A stretch of 64,000 nucleotides of DNA from Alphaproteobacteria bacterium (GCA_041396705.1 JAWKYB010000022.1:1-64000), one strand, 5' to 3'. Shown: positions 1 to 9,294, counted from the first letter of the stretch. Notes: a model not told the origin generated them from the letters alone. Program-made: numbers and translations.

Positions 1-1268
1 CTTGCCAGCCACGGTTCCAGCGTGGCGTGCAATGTTGTCGCGAGCCCATCCCACCAGCGCTCGCGCCACGACGGCGCTACAATGCGCCTGAGCGTGGACA
101 GCGGCGGGCCCTGGCGCAGGTTGTTCAGCACATCCCGTCCGGTGGGTCTCTGGGGGATCGGACGCAGTGCCGGCAGCCGCGTCGCGGTGCCGCCGAACCG
201 CAAGAACTGCGCCGGCAGATAGTAGCCGCGCAGGGTGTAGTCGACGCCATGGCCGCTGATGATAGCGCGCGATTGCCGGCCGACGTCCGGCATGAATGCC
301 GCGAAGGGGGTGGATGCCGGATAGAGCCCGCTGTTGTCGCGGATTGCGTCTTCCAGGCAACGAAGCGTCGACGCCGGGTCGACCAGGCAGGCGTGGTGGG
401 GGCTGGCGGCCATCTTCGCGATCTGCCGTGCGATCGCCAGCTCGGGGTTGTCGGCGTAGCTTGCCGTCGTCCAGCAGTGCATCGGGCCCTGGCGTGCGGC
501 CAGCAGCCAGCGGCTGTCCAGCCCGCCGGACAGCAGCAGGCCGTCGGCGCCGGCGCCCTGCGCGCGCGCCACTGCCGCCCGCATGGCGCCCTGCAGCGCC
601 TCGGCGCATTCGGCGGCCGCCATGCGGCGGGCGTTCCAGCGCAGCTGCCAGTAGTGCCGGTCGCGCCGGCCTTCGCGATCGAAGGTGGCGATGGTCGCGG
701 CCGGCAGGGCCTCGACACCTGCGATCGGCGTGTCGGTGCCGATCGTGCGCTGCATGGTAAACAGCTGCGCCAGCGTGTCGAGCCTGGCGCGGCGGCCGAC
801 ACGGGCGTCGCCCAGCAGCACGTAGAGCCCGCTGGCGAAGGCGACGCCGGCGCCGTCCTGCCAGACATGAATCGGAAAGGTCGCCAGGCGGTCGGTGACC
901 AGCACCAGCCGGTGCCGCGTCCGGTCGACCAGCGCGGCGCAGAACTGTCCGTTGGCCTGCGCCAGGTCGTCGAGCCGGTCCGCGCGGTAGAGCGCAGCGA
1001 CGACTTGTGCCGGCTCCGGCGCGTCGTGCTCCAGCGCCGGGCACAGGGCCCTGCCGTTGTAGATGTGGCCGGCGACCACGACCGCGAGTTCGCCGGACGG
1101 GTCCGCCAGCGTGCCGGCGCCGCCGGCGCCGTGCGACAGCAGGCCGAGCGCCGCCCCCTTGCCGCCCAGGATGTCGACGTGCAGCCCGGGCGCGGTGCGG
1201 GCGGCCATGTCGTCGAGGCAGGCCGGTGCGGCCGGGTCGGCGTGGAACTTGCCGAATGGCCCGATCAT
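1..1268 (-). CDS. Asparagine synthetase-like protein, 3' end outside window
   Basis: ATP-dependent amidotransferase-type protein; only the first ~422 residues are in the window. The first ~200 residues resemble a class II glutamine amidotransferase fold but begin M-I-G, with no catalytic Cys at position 2, so glutamine hydrolysis is unlikely. Around residue 247 there is a clear PP-loop SGGLDS of the asparagine synthase domain, which adenylates a carboxylate. The ATG overlaps the stop of the upstream FkbM methyltransferase gene by 4 bp (ATGA), so it is the promoter-distal member of the glycan operon. Relatives in polysaccharide loci are thought to amidate sugars or uronic acids; the substrate here is unknown. 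Confidence 0.8.
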   Translation of the reverse strand, partial: MIGPFGKFHADPAAPACLDDMAARTAPGLHVDILGGKGAALGLLSHGAGGAGTLADPSGELAVVVAGHIYNGRALCPALEHDAPEPAQVVAALYRADRLDDLAQANGQFCAALVDRTRHRLVLVTDRLATFPIHVWQDGAGVAFASGLYVLLGDARVGRRARLDTLAQLFTMQRTIGTDTPIAGVEALPAATIATFDREGRRDRHYWQLRWNARRMAAAECAEALQGAMRAAVARAQGAGADGLLLSGGLDSRWLLAARQGPMHCWTTASYADNPELAIARQIAKMAASPHHACLVDPASTLRCLEDAIRDNSGLYPASTPFAAFMPDVGRQSRAIISGHGVDYTLRGYYLPAQFLRFGGTATRLPALRPIPQRPTGRDVLNNLRQGPPLSTLRRIVAPSWRERWWDGLATTLHATLEPWLA

Positions 1269-2200
1269 CGTGAACCCTCCGGCACCGCCAGCACGTTGCC
1301 GTGCGGCCCGACGTGAACCGTGTAGCCGGCCCGCTGCAGCACCGGCTTCACGATTTCGGCGATCAGCCGGCCGTCGCGGCGATACCAGCCGGCGGCGCGC
1401 ACGCGCGGACGCAGGTCGCGCAGGGTCGCCGTCGCCCCCGCCAGTGCCTCGACCTCGGCCCCGTTCAGGGTCAGGCTCAGCATGTCGAGCCGCTGCAGGC
1501 CATGGTCGCGGACCAGACCGTCCACGGTGGCGGTGGGCGTCGGTTCGGCGCGGTCGCTGTCCTGGATCTCGGCGATCAGGCTGTTGGCCTGTGCGGCGGT
1601 CACGTTCAGCGCGCGGGTCTCCTCGGTCGACCAGATCGCCGCATGCCGGGCCACCACGCCACCGGACGCGTTGCGCGCGACATTGCTCTCCAGCCGGGCG
1701 AAGCATGCGCGGCTAGCCTCGACCGCGATCACCCGGCCGCCCGGCGCGTCCTGCGCCATGCGCAGCGCGCCGAAGCCCAGGAACGAGCCGCAGTCGAGCA
1801 CGACGTCTCCGGGCTTCGGCGCGAAGGCGTGCATCAGCTGTTCGCGCACGTGCGGATCGGTGAGGTCGGCGATCGCGTCCTTGTGCTGGCCGTGGAAGCC
1901 GTCGAGGCCGGCGGCACCGCGGCGGCCGCCGGGCTTCAGGTCCGGCCGCATGTGGGGGAATGCGAAGCGGGTGACGACGTCGCGGGCCAGCCGGAAGTTC
2001 CACGGCTCGATCCCGGCCGGCAGCAGGCCGGCGAGGGCGTCGAACATGGCGATGTCGCGCGGCGTCGAATCCACGCCGCCCAGCACCACGTCGTGCGTGG
2101 CGATGCGCACCAGCGGGCCGTCCGCGTCGCGGTCGAAGGCCATGCGTGGCGTCCACTCCGCCAGGCAATCGAGGAACACCCGATAGCGGCGGGCGCGCAC
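1265..2200 (-). CDS. FkbM family methyltransferase
   Basis: SAM-dependent O-methyltransferase of the FkbM family, about 311 residues. The SAM-binding motif LDCGSFLGFG lies mid-protein, followed by the acidic V-E-A-S strand end typical of the family. GTG at 2200 is chosen because it leaves a short leader before the conserved region; ATG at 2143 is the alternative and would shorten the protein by 19 residues. The gene follows the sulfotransferase stop closely and overlaps the next gene by 4 bp. FkbM enzymes methylate hydroxyls of sugars or of glyceryl/polyketide units. With FkbH and ACP in the same operon, methylation of a glyceryl group is an attractive inference. Confidence 0.82.
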   Translation of the reverse strand: MRARRYRVFLDCLAEWTPRMAFDRDADGPLVRIATHDVVLGGVDSTPRDIAMFDALAGLLPAGIEPWNFRLARDVVTRFAFPHMRPDLKPGGRRGAAGLDGFHGQHKDAIADLTDPHVREQLMHAFAPKPGDVVLDCGSFLGFGALRMAQDAPGGRVIAVEASRACFARLESNVARNASGGVVARHAAIWSTEETRALNVTAAQANSLIAEIQDSDRAEPTPTATVDGLVRDHGLQRLDMLSLTLNGAEVEALAGATATLRDLRPRVRAAGWYRRDGRLIAEIVKPVLQRAGYTVHVGPHGNVLAVPEGSR

Positions 2201-2226
2201 CAGGCGGCGCAGCGGCGCGAGCGCGC

Positions 2227-3132
2227 TCAGGCCGCCGCTCCCGCTTGCGATGCGCCGGCACCGGCCGGGACATAGCCGTCGAGATAGCCGATGCGATCGA
2301 CGACGTGGGCTGGCACGCGCGACAGGAAGCGCTCGAACAGGCGCCGGTCGTCGTCGCTGACATGGGTCGGGCCGTGGCCCGCGGTCACGTTGGTGTTCTG
2401 CGGCGGCACGCGGCCGACCGGCTCGTGCGGCAGGTCCAGCGCGGTCAGGAACGCCTCGACGCGGGCCGGGTCGGAGAGATGCTCGGTGCGCAGCGTCGCG
2501 CTGCGGCTGACCCGCGCGTCCTCGCAGAGCGCCAGATAGCGCAGATAGGTCTCGAACCACGCCCACAGATAGAGCTCGCCGGGCGCGAGGTCGCTGTCGG
2601 TCATGCACAGCAGATTGGATCGGTCGGACGGCAACAGGCTGTCTTTCGCGAACGCCTTGTGGCGGTTGAGGTAGCTGCGCATGTTCACCACAGGATCGCG
2701 CACCAGCAGCACGATGTCGAAGCGCGGCAGCAGCCGGGCGAAACCCAGGTGAAGGCCACGGACGAAGAACTTGCTGATGTCGAAATAGACCCGGGCGCCG
2801 CTTCGCCGCATCCTTGCGCGCGCCATCTGCAGGCGCCGCGCGGCGATCCGTTCGAGGAAGGCGGTGTCGCCGCGCGCGGCGGCGCGCAGGGTTTCGCCGC
2901 GTCCCAGCAGTGCGTCGGTCTCGACCCAGCGGCGCCGGAAATGCCGCTCGGCGGTGCCGAGGATCGACGGCAGCATCGGCCGGACTTGGGGTTCCTCGAA
3001 ACCGGGATAGACCAGCGGTGCGTGGCGGCGCAGCACCTCGGTCAGCGAGGCCTCGCCGCACCGCCCGGTCGAGGCGGTGAACACGAACCGCTCCGCGCCG
3101 GCACCGTCGCGGTCGTCAGTCTTCGGGCTCAA
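2227..3132 (-). CDS. Sulfotransferase family protein
   Basis: Predicted PAPS-dependent carbohydrate sulfotransferase, about 301 residues. The N-terminus has a 5'-phosphosulfate-binding-like stretch (TASTGRCG around residue 20) and the middle a 3'-phosphate-binding-like LLVRDPVVNMRS. No ATG is available near the conserved start. TTG at 3132, overlapping the end of pseI by 17 bp, gives the longest sensible protein; a GTG a little downstream would remove part of the first strand. The gene sits inside the nonulosonate operon, so the sugar product is the likely acceptor. The family is reasonably clear, the substrate is not. Confidence 0.75.
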   Translation of the reverse strand: MSPKTDDRDGAGAERFVFTASTGRCGEASLTEVLRRHAPLVYPGFEEPQVRPMLPSILGTAERHFRRRWVETDALLGRGETLRAAARGDTAFLERIAARRLQMARARMRRSGARVYFDISKFFVRGLHLGFARLLPRFDIVLLVRDPVVNMRSYLNRHKAFAKDSLLPSDRSNLLCMTDSDLAPGELYLWAWFETYLRYLALCEDARVSRSATLRTEHLSDPARVEAFLTALDLPHEPVGRVPPQNTNVTAGHGPTHVSDDDRRLFERFLSRVPAHVVDRIGYLDGYVPAGAGASQAGAAA

Positions 3133-4207
3133 GACCGACGATCATGTCGGGCCTGAGCGCTTCGCCGCGCGCGAGGGCACGGGCGGCGCGCAGGCCGATA
3201 ACCCTGTCGAGAAGCCTTGGCGGCATGCCGTGGCCGGGGCGGATCGAGCGCACGTTCTCGGGGCTGAGCGGCTCGCCGGCGGCGACGTCGCGCACCACGT
3301 AGAGCGAACGCCGGAACTGGATGTTGCCGCGCTCGCTGTCCTCGAGACGGTAGCTGGGCGCGCCGAGCGCCCGGCTGGCAATCCCGATATTCTCGATCAT
3401 CTGGCGCAGCTCGTGCGGCTCCAGCGAAAAGCCCGCATCCGGCCCGCCGTCGCTGCGCGCCAGGGTCACGTGCTTCTCGATCACCGCGGCGCCGAGGGCG
3501 ACCGCAGCGGTCGGCACCGCCACGCCGAGCGTGTGGTCCGACAGGCCGATGACGACGTCCGGAAAGCGCGCCGCCAGGTCCGCGATGGTGCGCAGGTTGC
3601 AGTCCTCGGGCGGGGTCGGATAGCCGCTGACGCAGTGTAGCAGGCACAGGCCGGCGGCACCGGCGGCACGGGCGGCCTCGACCGCCCGCTGCATGTCGTC
3701 CAGGTCGGCAAGGCCGGTCGACATGATCAGCGGCTTCCCTGTGCGGGCTGCGGCCCGAATCAGCGGAATGTCGACCAACTCGAAACTGGCGATCTTGAAT
3801 GCCGGCGCGCCGAGCCGCTCGAGAAAGGCGACGGCGGTGGCATCGAACGGCGACGAGAACACGGCGACGCCCAGTTCGCGGCCCTTGACGAACAGCTGCG
3901 GGTGCCATTCCCAGGGGGTGTGCGCCTCCTGGTACAGGTCGTAGAGCGTGCGCCCGCCCCACGGCCCGCCCTCGATGCGGAAGTCGGGGCCGTCGTGGTC
4001 GATGGTGATGGTGTCGGCCGTATAGGTCTGCAGCTTGACGGCATCGGCGCCGGCCGCGGCGGCCGCTTCCATCAGCGCAAGCGCACGCTCCAGCCTGCCG
4101 TTGTGATTGCCGGAGAGCTCGGCGATCACATAGGGCGGGTGGCCGGGCCCGATCGGCCGCCCCGCGATCTCGATCAGCGGATGCCGCACGGCATCGGCTC
4201 CCTGCAT
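3116..4207 (-). CDS. pseI: Pseudaminic acid synthase
   Basis: NeuB-family synthase, 363 residues, the usual length. It condenses the 2,4-diacetamido-2,4,6-trideoxy-L-altrose made by PseG with phosphoenolpyruvate to give pseudaminic acid. Visible features are SGNHNG near the N-terminus, GLSDHT and IEKHVTL in the TIM barrel, and the SDGGPDAGFSLEP stretch that resembles PseI more than NeuB or LegI. A C-terminal SAF-like domain (RRSLYVVRD to PGHGMPP) closes the protein. ATG at 4207 overlaps the upstream PseG-GNAT gene by 34 bp, so the two are co-translated. Confidence 0.93.
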   Translation of the reverse strand: MQGADAVRHPLIEIAGRPIGPGHPPYVIAELSGNHNGRLERALALMEAAAAAGADAVKLQTYTADTITIDHDGPDFRIEGGPWGGRTLYDLYQEAHTPWEWHPQLFVKGRELGVAVFSSPFDATAVAFLERLGAPAFKIASFELVDIPLIRAAARTGKPLIMSTGLADLDDMQRAVEAARAAGAAGLCLLHCVSGYPTPPEDCNLRTIADLAARFPDVVIGLSDHTLGVAVPTAAVALGAAVIEKHVTLARSDGGPDAGFSLEPHELRQMIENIGIASRALGAPSYRLEDSERGNIQFRRSLYVVRDVAAGEPLSPENVRSIRPGHGMPPRLLDRVIGLRAARALARGEALRPDMIVGLEPED

Positions 4208-5697
4208 TGTTCGACCGTGCCGGACATCATCGGTCGCGGCGCGCCCGTGCGCACATACCAGTCCGGTCGCTCGCTCGGCGCGAAGCCGGCCCGGGCGAAT
4301 GCGCGCAAACTGGCGGCGTTGGTCTGCTTGATGAAGGCCCACTGGGCTTCGCTGCCGGTCAGCCGGGCGGCGCAGTCGAGCGCGGCGACGCCGATGCCGC
4401 GGCCGCGCCAATCCGGCGCCACGGTCAGCGAGACCTCCCAGCCGCCGAGGTCGGCCCGCCAGTCGAGGCGGAGCACGCCGACCGGCTCGTCTCCGACAAG
4501 CAGCAGGTGCAGCAGGCACAATGGGTCGGCCAGCTTGGCGTCCAGCCAGTCGTGATGCTCGGCGGCCGACGGCGGATTCGGATTGCGGGCAAAGGCGCGG
4601 GTGCCTGCATCGCGCCGCCAGGCCAGCAGCAGCGCCTCGTCGTCGCTCCGGGCAGGGCGCACCGCCAGGGCGCGGCCGTGCGCCGTCGTCGTCGGCGGGG
4701 CGATGGCAAGCAGGGTGCGGCGCACGCCGTAGCCGTCGCACAGCCGCGCCGCGCGCGCCGCCATCGCCGCGACCGCGGCGGCATCGTCGAGCAGCCCCGC
4801 CAGCGCCTCGGCCAGCAGCGCCGCATCGGGGTGCGGCACCACCAAGGCGGCGCCGAGGTTCTGCAACGCGTCGGCATTGGCGCGCTGATTGTCCGCCGCG
4901 ACCAGAACCACGGTTGGCAGGCCCAGGCAGCAGCGCTCCCACGCACTGGTGCCGCCGGCGCCGATGGCCAGGTCGGCGTGGGCCAGCAGGCCGGCCACAC
5001 CGGCATCGGGCGGTGCCAGCTTGGCACCGACCTGCGCTGCCAGCCGCGCCACCTCCGCGCGATGCGGGGCGCCGGCGCCGAGCATGACCGTCACCTCGAG
5101 TGGGCGGGCGAGCGCCGCCAGCGCCGCCAGCGCCACGGCCGTCAGATTGTCCGGGTCGGTGGCGCCGAAGCCGACGACGATCCGGCGCAGCGGGCGCCGC
5201 CCCAGCGGCAGGCGGGTCCGCCGCGCGGCGGCGAATGCCGGGCGCAGCAGTGCATAGTCGGGCCCGAGCAGAAACTCGGTCGCTGCCGGCACGATGCCGG
5301 CATAGGCGGCGGCGCGCCGGCCGGGCGTCGTGTCCAGCAGCACGTCGCAGTCGTGCGAGCGGTTGGCCAGATCGTCGATTGCCAGGATGCGGCCGGCCCG
5401 GTCGCGGTGCGCGCGCTCGAAGGCGGCGTCGAGCCGGTAGTGGTCGACGACCAGCAGGTCGGCGTCGCCGCAGCCCGTCGGCAGGGACGCGTCGGTGCCG
5501 GCCACGAGGTCGACACCGTGACCGCTGGCGGCCAGCGCGGGCATGGTGTCCGGCGTCTGCTCGGTGCAGGCGAAGCGGCACTGCCAGCCTGCCTCGCGCA
5601 GCGCATCGGCCAGGGTGAGACAGCGGGCGACATGGCCGCCGCCGATCGCCGGCGACGCGTCGGCCCGGAAGATCGCGCGCGCGGTGCCCGCCGTCAT
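4174..5697 (-). CDS. pseG: PseG sugar-nucleotide hydrolase fused to GNAT (PseH-like) acetyltransferase
   Basis: Two Pse-pathway steps in one 507-residue chain. Residues ~1-335 are PseG-like, removing UDP from UDP-2,4-diacetamido-2,4,6-trideoxy-L-altrose. The N-terminus has GGGHVARCLTLA with the expected catalytic His, and GGTSAWERCCLGLP is the later nucleotide-binding segment. Residues ~340-500 form a GNAT domain (acetyl-CoA loop WRGRGIG; FIKQTNAASLR..ARAGF), which fits PseH, the 4-N-acetyltransferase acting just before PseG. No stop codon or frame break separates the halves. ATG overlaps the upstream stop by 4 bp. Confidence 0.9.
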   Translation of the reverse strand: MTAGTARAIFRADASPAIGGGHVARCLTLADALREAGWQCRFACTEQTPDTMPALAASGHGVDLVAGTDASLPTGCGDADLLVVDHYRLDAAFERAHRDRAGRILAIDDLANRSHDCDVLLDTTPGRRAAAYAGIVPAATEFLLGPDYALLRPAFAAARRTRLPLGRRPLRRIVVGFGATDPDNLTAVALAALAALARPLEVTVMLGAGAPHRAEVARLAAQVGAKLAPPDAGVAGLLAHADLAIGAGGTSAWERCCLGLPTVVLVAADNQRANADALQNLGAALVVPHPDAALLAEALAGLLDDAAAVAAMAARAARLCDGYGVRRTLLAIAPPTTTAHGRALAVRPARSDDEALLLAWRRDAGTRAFARNPNPPSAAEHHDWLDAKLADPLCLLHLLLVGDEPVGVLRLDWRADLGGWEVSLTVAPDWRGRGIGVAALDCAARLTGSEAQWAFIKQTNAASLRAFARAGFAPSERPDWYVRTGAPRPMMSGTVEQCREPMPCGIR

Positions 5698-7751
5698 CGG
5701 ATGCGGAACACCGGCTGCAGCGGCGGCACCTTCAGCCGCTCGGCGAAGCGGCCGCTGTCGAGCGCCTCGCGGATCGCCGCGAAGGCGCCGCGATAGGCGC
5801 TGGCGACCTGGGCCAGGTCGGGCCCGGTCATCGCGTACGAGACGTTGTGGCTGCCCAGGCCCAGCACCCCGCGCGCGGCCAGCTCGTAGATCAGCATCGT
5901 CTTGATCATCTGCGCGCCGGCACGGGGATGCTCGCGGATCTGGATCAGCTTCCAGGGTGCCAGGCCGGCCAGCCCGATGGTGTCGCCGAGGCCGTGTTCG
6001 TCGATCAGGGCCTGGGTCTTCGCTGCCAGCGCCTCGCCGACGCGCCACAGCGCCTCGATCACCGGCTCGCGCTGCATCTTGCGCACGGTGGCGATCGCGG
6101 CGGCCAGCGACACCGCCTCGCCGCCGAAGGTGGCCGAGAAGAAGATTTCCTCCATCTCGCGCATCAGCTCCGCCCGGCCCACCACCGCCGAGATCGGGAA
6201 GCCGTTGGCCATGCCCTTGCCGAAGGCGGCGAGGTCCGGCGTCACGCCGAACAACGCCTGGGCGCCGCCGAGCGCGAAGCGGAAGCCGGTGATGACCTCG
6301 TCGAACACCAGCAGGGCGCCGTTGCGATGGGCGACGTCGCGGACCGCGGCCAGGTAGCCGGGGGCCGGCGGCACGGCGTTGGCCGGTTCCATGATCACCG
6401 CCGCGACCCGGTCGCTGCGCTCGGCAAAGGCGCGCTCCAGCGCCGCGACGTCGTTGTAGGCGACGGTGGTGGTCAGACCGCGGACCGCCTCCGGCACCCC
6501 GCGGTTGCGGCTGGTGGCGCCGATATACCAGTCGTGCCAGCCGTGATAGCCGCACGCGATCACCCCGTCGCGGCCGGTGGCGGCGCGCGCGACGCGGATG
6601 GCGGCGGAGGTGGCGTCGGAACCGCTCTTGGCGAAGCGCACCATTTCCGCGCACGGGACCAGGTCGACCATCAGTGCGGCGAGCTCGGCCTCCAGCGCCG
6701 TCGACAGCGAGAAGCTGACGCCGCGCCCGAGTTGGCGCCGGACGGCTTCGTCGATGTCGGGGTCGCGATAGCCCAGCGACACGCACAGCAGCCCGTTGAC
6801 CAGGTCGACATACTCGTTGCCGTCGACATCCCACACCCGCGCGCCGTCGCCATGTGTCACGAACAGCGGCGCGGCGCCGACCGGAAACTGCACCCGGCTC
6901 TTGCTGAAAGTCTGCGCGCCCAGCGGAATCAGGCGCTCGGCGACGGCGAGCTGGCGGACGGAGCCTTCGAAGCCGCGCATCGGCGCGACGCCGTCGGTCT
7001 CGGCCTCTTCGATCAGCGCATTCCGGAAGCCTTCGTTGCGCTGGCCGCCGCCGTTGATCGCGCGCAGGTCCGGCGCGGCGTCGAGGCAGCGCAGCACCTC
7101 GACGTGGCTCGGCGGCCGATCCGCGGGAAGGCGCTCGGCGACCGCGCGGAGGAACGCGAGGTCCTCCGGGGTGTCGAGAGTCCAGCGCTCGCGCCACAGA
7201 TCGGGCAGCGGGCAATCCAAATTGGCCTGGCCGAAGCGGTCGCGGTGGTTGCGGATGTACGGCGTCACGTGTTCGCGGTCGCTTGGCCGCCTCGCCTCCG
7301 CGTCGGCGGCGGCCAGGGCCGCCATGGTCATCGCCTCGCAGTCGAGCCCGTCCGGCCAGCGCGCCGGATCGACGTTGGACGCATAGGCGAGCCCGCCGCC
7401 GACCAGCAGGTGCAGCACCTGGTCGCAGACCGCCGGGTCGAGAAACGGGCAGTCGCCGGTGAGCCGCATGACCACGTCGGCGCCGGCCTCGCGTGCCGCG
7501 CCGGCGAAGCGCGTCAGCACGTCGCGCTCGTCGCCGCGGAAGCAGCGCACACCGGCGTCCCGGCACCAGTCGCGGATCGCGTCGTCGTCCGCGGCCTCGG
7601 AAGTGGCGACGACCACCGTGTCGATGCCCGGGATCGCGCCGGCCGCACGCACGGTCCAGCCGAGGGCGGGCATGCCGGCGATCGCGGTCAGCGACTTGCC
7701 CGGCAGCCTGGTCGAGCCCATGCGCGCCTGGATGATCGCGACCGCGTTCAT
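5694..7751 (-). CDS. SpsF-type cytidylyltransferase fused to class III aminotransferase
   Basis: A 685-residue two-domain protein. Residues ~1-240 are an SpsF-like nucleotidyltransferase (IIQARMGSTRLPGK at the N-terminus, RLTGDCPFLDP later), a family found in spore-coat and nonulosonate loci. Residues ~270-685 are a PLP class III aminotransferase like glutamate-1-semialdehyde aminomutase, with the Schiff-base Lys in AFGKGMANGFP and the cofactor segment DEVITGFRF. ATG at 7751 directly precedes the conserved strand; an upstream in-frame TTG at 7772 is less likely. It sits just upstream of pseG. CMP activation plus a transamination on the sugar or its substituent is plausible but unproven. Confidence 0.85.
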   Translation of the reverse strand: MNAVAIIQARMGSTRLPGKSLTAIAGMPALGWTVRAAGAIPGIDTVVVATSEAADDDAIRDWCRDAGVRCFRGDERDVLTRFAGAAREAGADVVMRLTGDCPFLDPAVCDQVLHLLVGGGLAYASNVDPARWPDGLDCEAMTMAALAAADAEARRPSDREHVTPYIRNHRDRFGQANLDCPLPDLWRERWTLDTPEDLAFLRAVAERLPADRPPSHVEVLRCLDAAPDLRAINGGGQRNEGFRNALIEEAETDGVAPMRGFEGSVRQLAVAERLIPLGAQTFSKSRVQFPVGAAPLFVTHGDGARVWDVDGNEYVDLVNGLLCVSLGYRDPDIDEAVRRQLGRGVSFSLSTALEAELAALMVDLVPCAEMVRFAKSGSDATSAAIRVARAATGRDGVIACGYHGWHDWYIGATSRNRGVPEAVRGLTTTVAYNDVAALERAFAERSDRVAAVIMEPANAVPPAPGYLAAVRDVAHRNGALLVFDEVITGFRFALGGAQALFGVTPDLAAFGKGMANGFPISAVVGRAELMREMEEIFFSATFGGEAVSLAAAIATVRKMQREPVIEALWRVGEALAAKTQALIDEHGLGDTIGLAGLAPWKLIQIREHPRAGAQMIKTMLIYELAARGVLGLGSHNVSYAMTGPDLAQVASAYRGAFAAIREALDSGRFAERLKVPPLQPVFRIR

Positions 7752-7794
7752 GCCGCCGCCGCGCTGTCGCAAGAGGCGCCGACGACCGCGACGG

Positions 7795-9294
7795 TCAAAA
7801 TGCGTGCTCGCCGGTCATGTGGCCCGACCGGCGGTGGCGCGTCACCGCATAGCCGTAAATGTCGGGGTTGTCCGACCGCAGCTCGAACCAGGCGAAGTTC
7901 AGCCGTGCTTCGCCGCGCGCCATCCGGCGCAGATCGTCGGGCTCGATCAGGGTTGCGCCGCCCGCGGGCAGGGCGACCGTACGCCGGGCCGCCACGCCGT
8001 CCTCGTCGTACAGCGTCAGTTCGATCGAGGTGTCAGGCCCGTCCGGCGCGTTGCAGACCAGGCCGAGCCAGGTGTCGAGGTCGGGGCCGACCGGCACCTG
8101 GCCCCAATGGAACCCGGTCTTGCCCGGCGGCGCGAACACGTTCGGGTTGGTCAGTGACATGTTGATCGACGTCGCCAGCGATCCCGCGCCGCCGCCATAG
8201 ACCAGCTGATGGTTGATCCGGGTGGGCGTCGGCCCGTCGGCCGGCTCGGCATCCACCGCGACGGCGGTGACGACGGCCGGGTCGACGCCGGCGGCGCGGA
8301 GGCGCGCGTTCAGGTCGATGTCGAGATGCGCGTCGCCCGGCGACGCGATGGTGCCCAGGTCGAGCGCCGCGACCGCCGCGCCGGCCGCGTCGCGGGCCGA
8401 GGCGCGCAGCCGCAAGCGGCCCGGCGCCATGATCGGGTAGAAGCGCAGACGATTGTCCAGCGCGGCGATGAACGGGTAGAGGCGCGACGAAGGCCGCGCG
8501 TCGTCCCAGTATTCCGCCGCGTCGGAGCAGTCGTAGTAGGAGTGGTTGCCGCTGAACGCGCCGTCGGCGCGACGCTGGCCGACCAGCATCCGCCCGAAGA
8601 ACATCGGCTGGCGCGGCGCGCGCACGCGGATCACCCCGCCGTCGCAGCCGGCGATCTCCGGGAACAGCGCGGCCAGGTCGATGCGGCGCTGGCCGAAGCG
8701 CGGCAGCGCGACCGGCACCGCGCGGGTCAGCCGCCGGTCGTTCGCGCTGACGCTGATGGCGATATCGCCCGCCACGGGCGTCGCGCCGGCGGCGAACTGG
8801 ACGAAGGTGTCGACGCCGTCGGCCAGCTGCAGGTCGATGGCGACCTCGGTGTGCTGGATCGTGTTGATCTCGTCGTCCTCGAACACGTCGTTGAGCACGC
8901 GGTTATAGGCGTGGACGGTGTTGAGGAAGCCGTCGCCGACATGGTTGACCATCACCGCGGGGAACGGGATGAACAGGTTCTGGGCGGCGAAGAACTCGAC
9001 CAGATAGCTGTGCGCCGGCGCGTCGACCATGCCGGTCAGGGGGATGGCATAGGCGCGCGCCGCATCGATGGAGACCAGCCGCGATTCGATCCGCTGGCCG
9101 GCCTCGTCGATCGCCGTGATCCGGCAGCCGACCTGCTCGTAGCCGCGCTTCAGCATGAAGTGGTTGAGGAAGCTGATCCAGGCGCTGCTGCCCGGCAGCT
9201 CCGGCACCAGCAGCGATGCGCGATGGACGCTGTTGCGCGCCGCGTCGCGGTGATAGCTGCGGCGGTTGTCCTCGACCGCCCGGAACGGCTTCAT
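7795..9294 (-). CDS. Hypothetical protein of glycan locus
   Basis: I do not recognise this 499-residue protein. It has no signal peptide, no membrane segments and no familiar catalytic motif. The sequence is rich in alternating hydrophobic/charged strands and short Gly/Asp turns, suggesting stacked beta-sandwich domains. An aromatic-rich central part (HSYYDCSDAAEYWDD) and an NPNVFAPPGKTGFHWG segment near residue 395 are distinctive. The strand-rich layout recalls the two uncharacterised proteins at 22742-23581 and 23583-24551. It lies between the TylF-type methyltransferase and the SpsF-aminotransferase fusion, so a role in glycan recognition or transfer is possible. Confidence 0.8.
   Translation of the reverse strand: MKPFRAVEDNRRSYHRDAARNSVHRASLLVPELPGSSAWISFLNHFMLKRGYEQVGCRITAIDEAGQRIESRLVSIDAARAYAIPLTGMVDAPAHSYLVEFFAAQNLFIPFPAVMVNHVGDGFLNTVHAYNRVLNDVFEDDEINTIQHTEVAIDLQLADGVDTFVQFAAGATPVAGDIAISVSANDRRLTRAVPVALPRFGQRRIDLAALFPEIAGCDGGVIRVRAPRQPMFFGRMLVGQRRADGAFSGNHSYYDCSDAAEYWDDARPSSRLYPFIAALDNRLRFYPIMAPGRLRLRASARDAAGAAVAALDLGTIASPGDAHLDIDLNARLRAAGVDPAVVTAVAVDAEPADGPTPTRINHQLVYGGGAGSLATSINMSLTNPNVFAPPGKTGFHWGQVPVGPDLDTWLGLVCNAPDGPDTSIELTLYDEDGVAARRTVALPAGGATLIEPDDLRRMARGEARLNFAWFELRSDNPDIYGYAVTRHRRSGHMTGEHAF

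Noticed and set aside
27..1316. Long open frame on the plus strand opposite the asparagine synthetase-like gene
   Set aside because: Composition is Arg/Ala/Gly/Pro-rich without motifs; it mirrors the real minus-strand gene and is an artefact of high GC.
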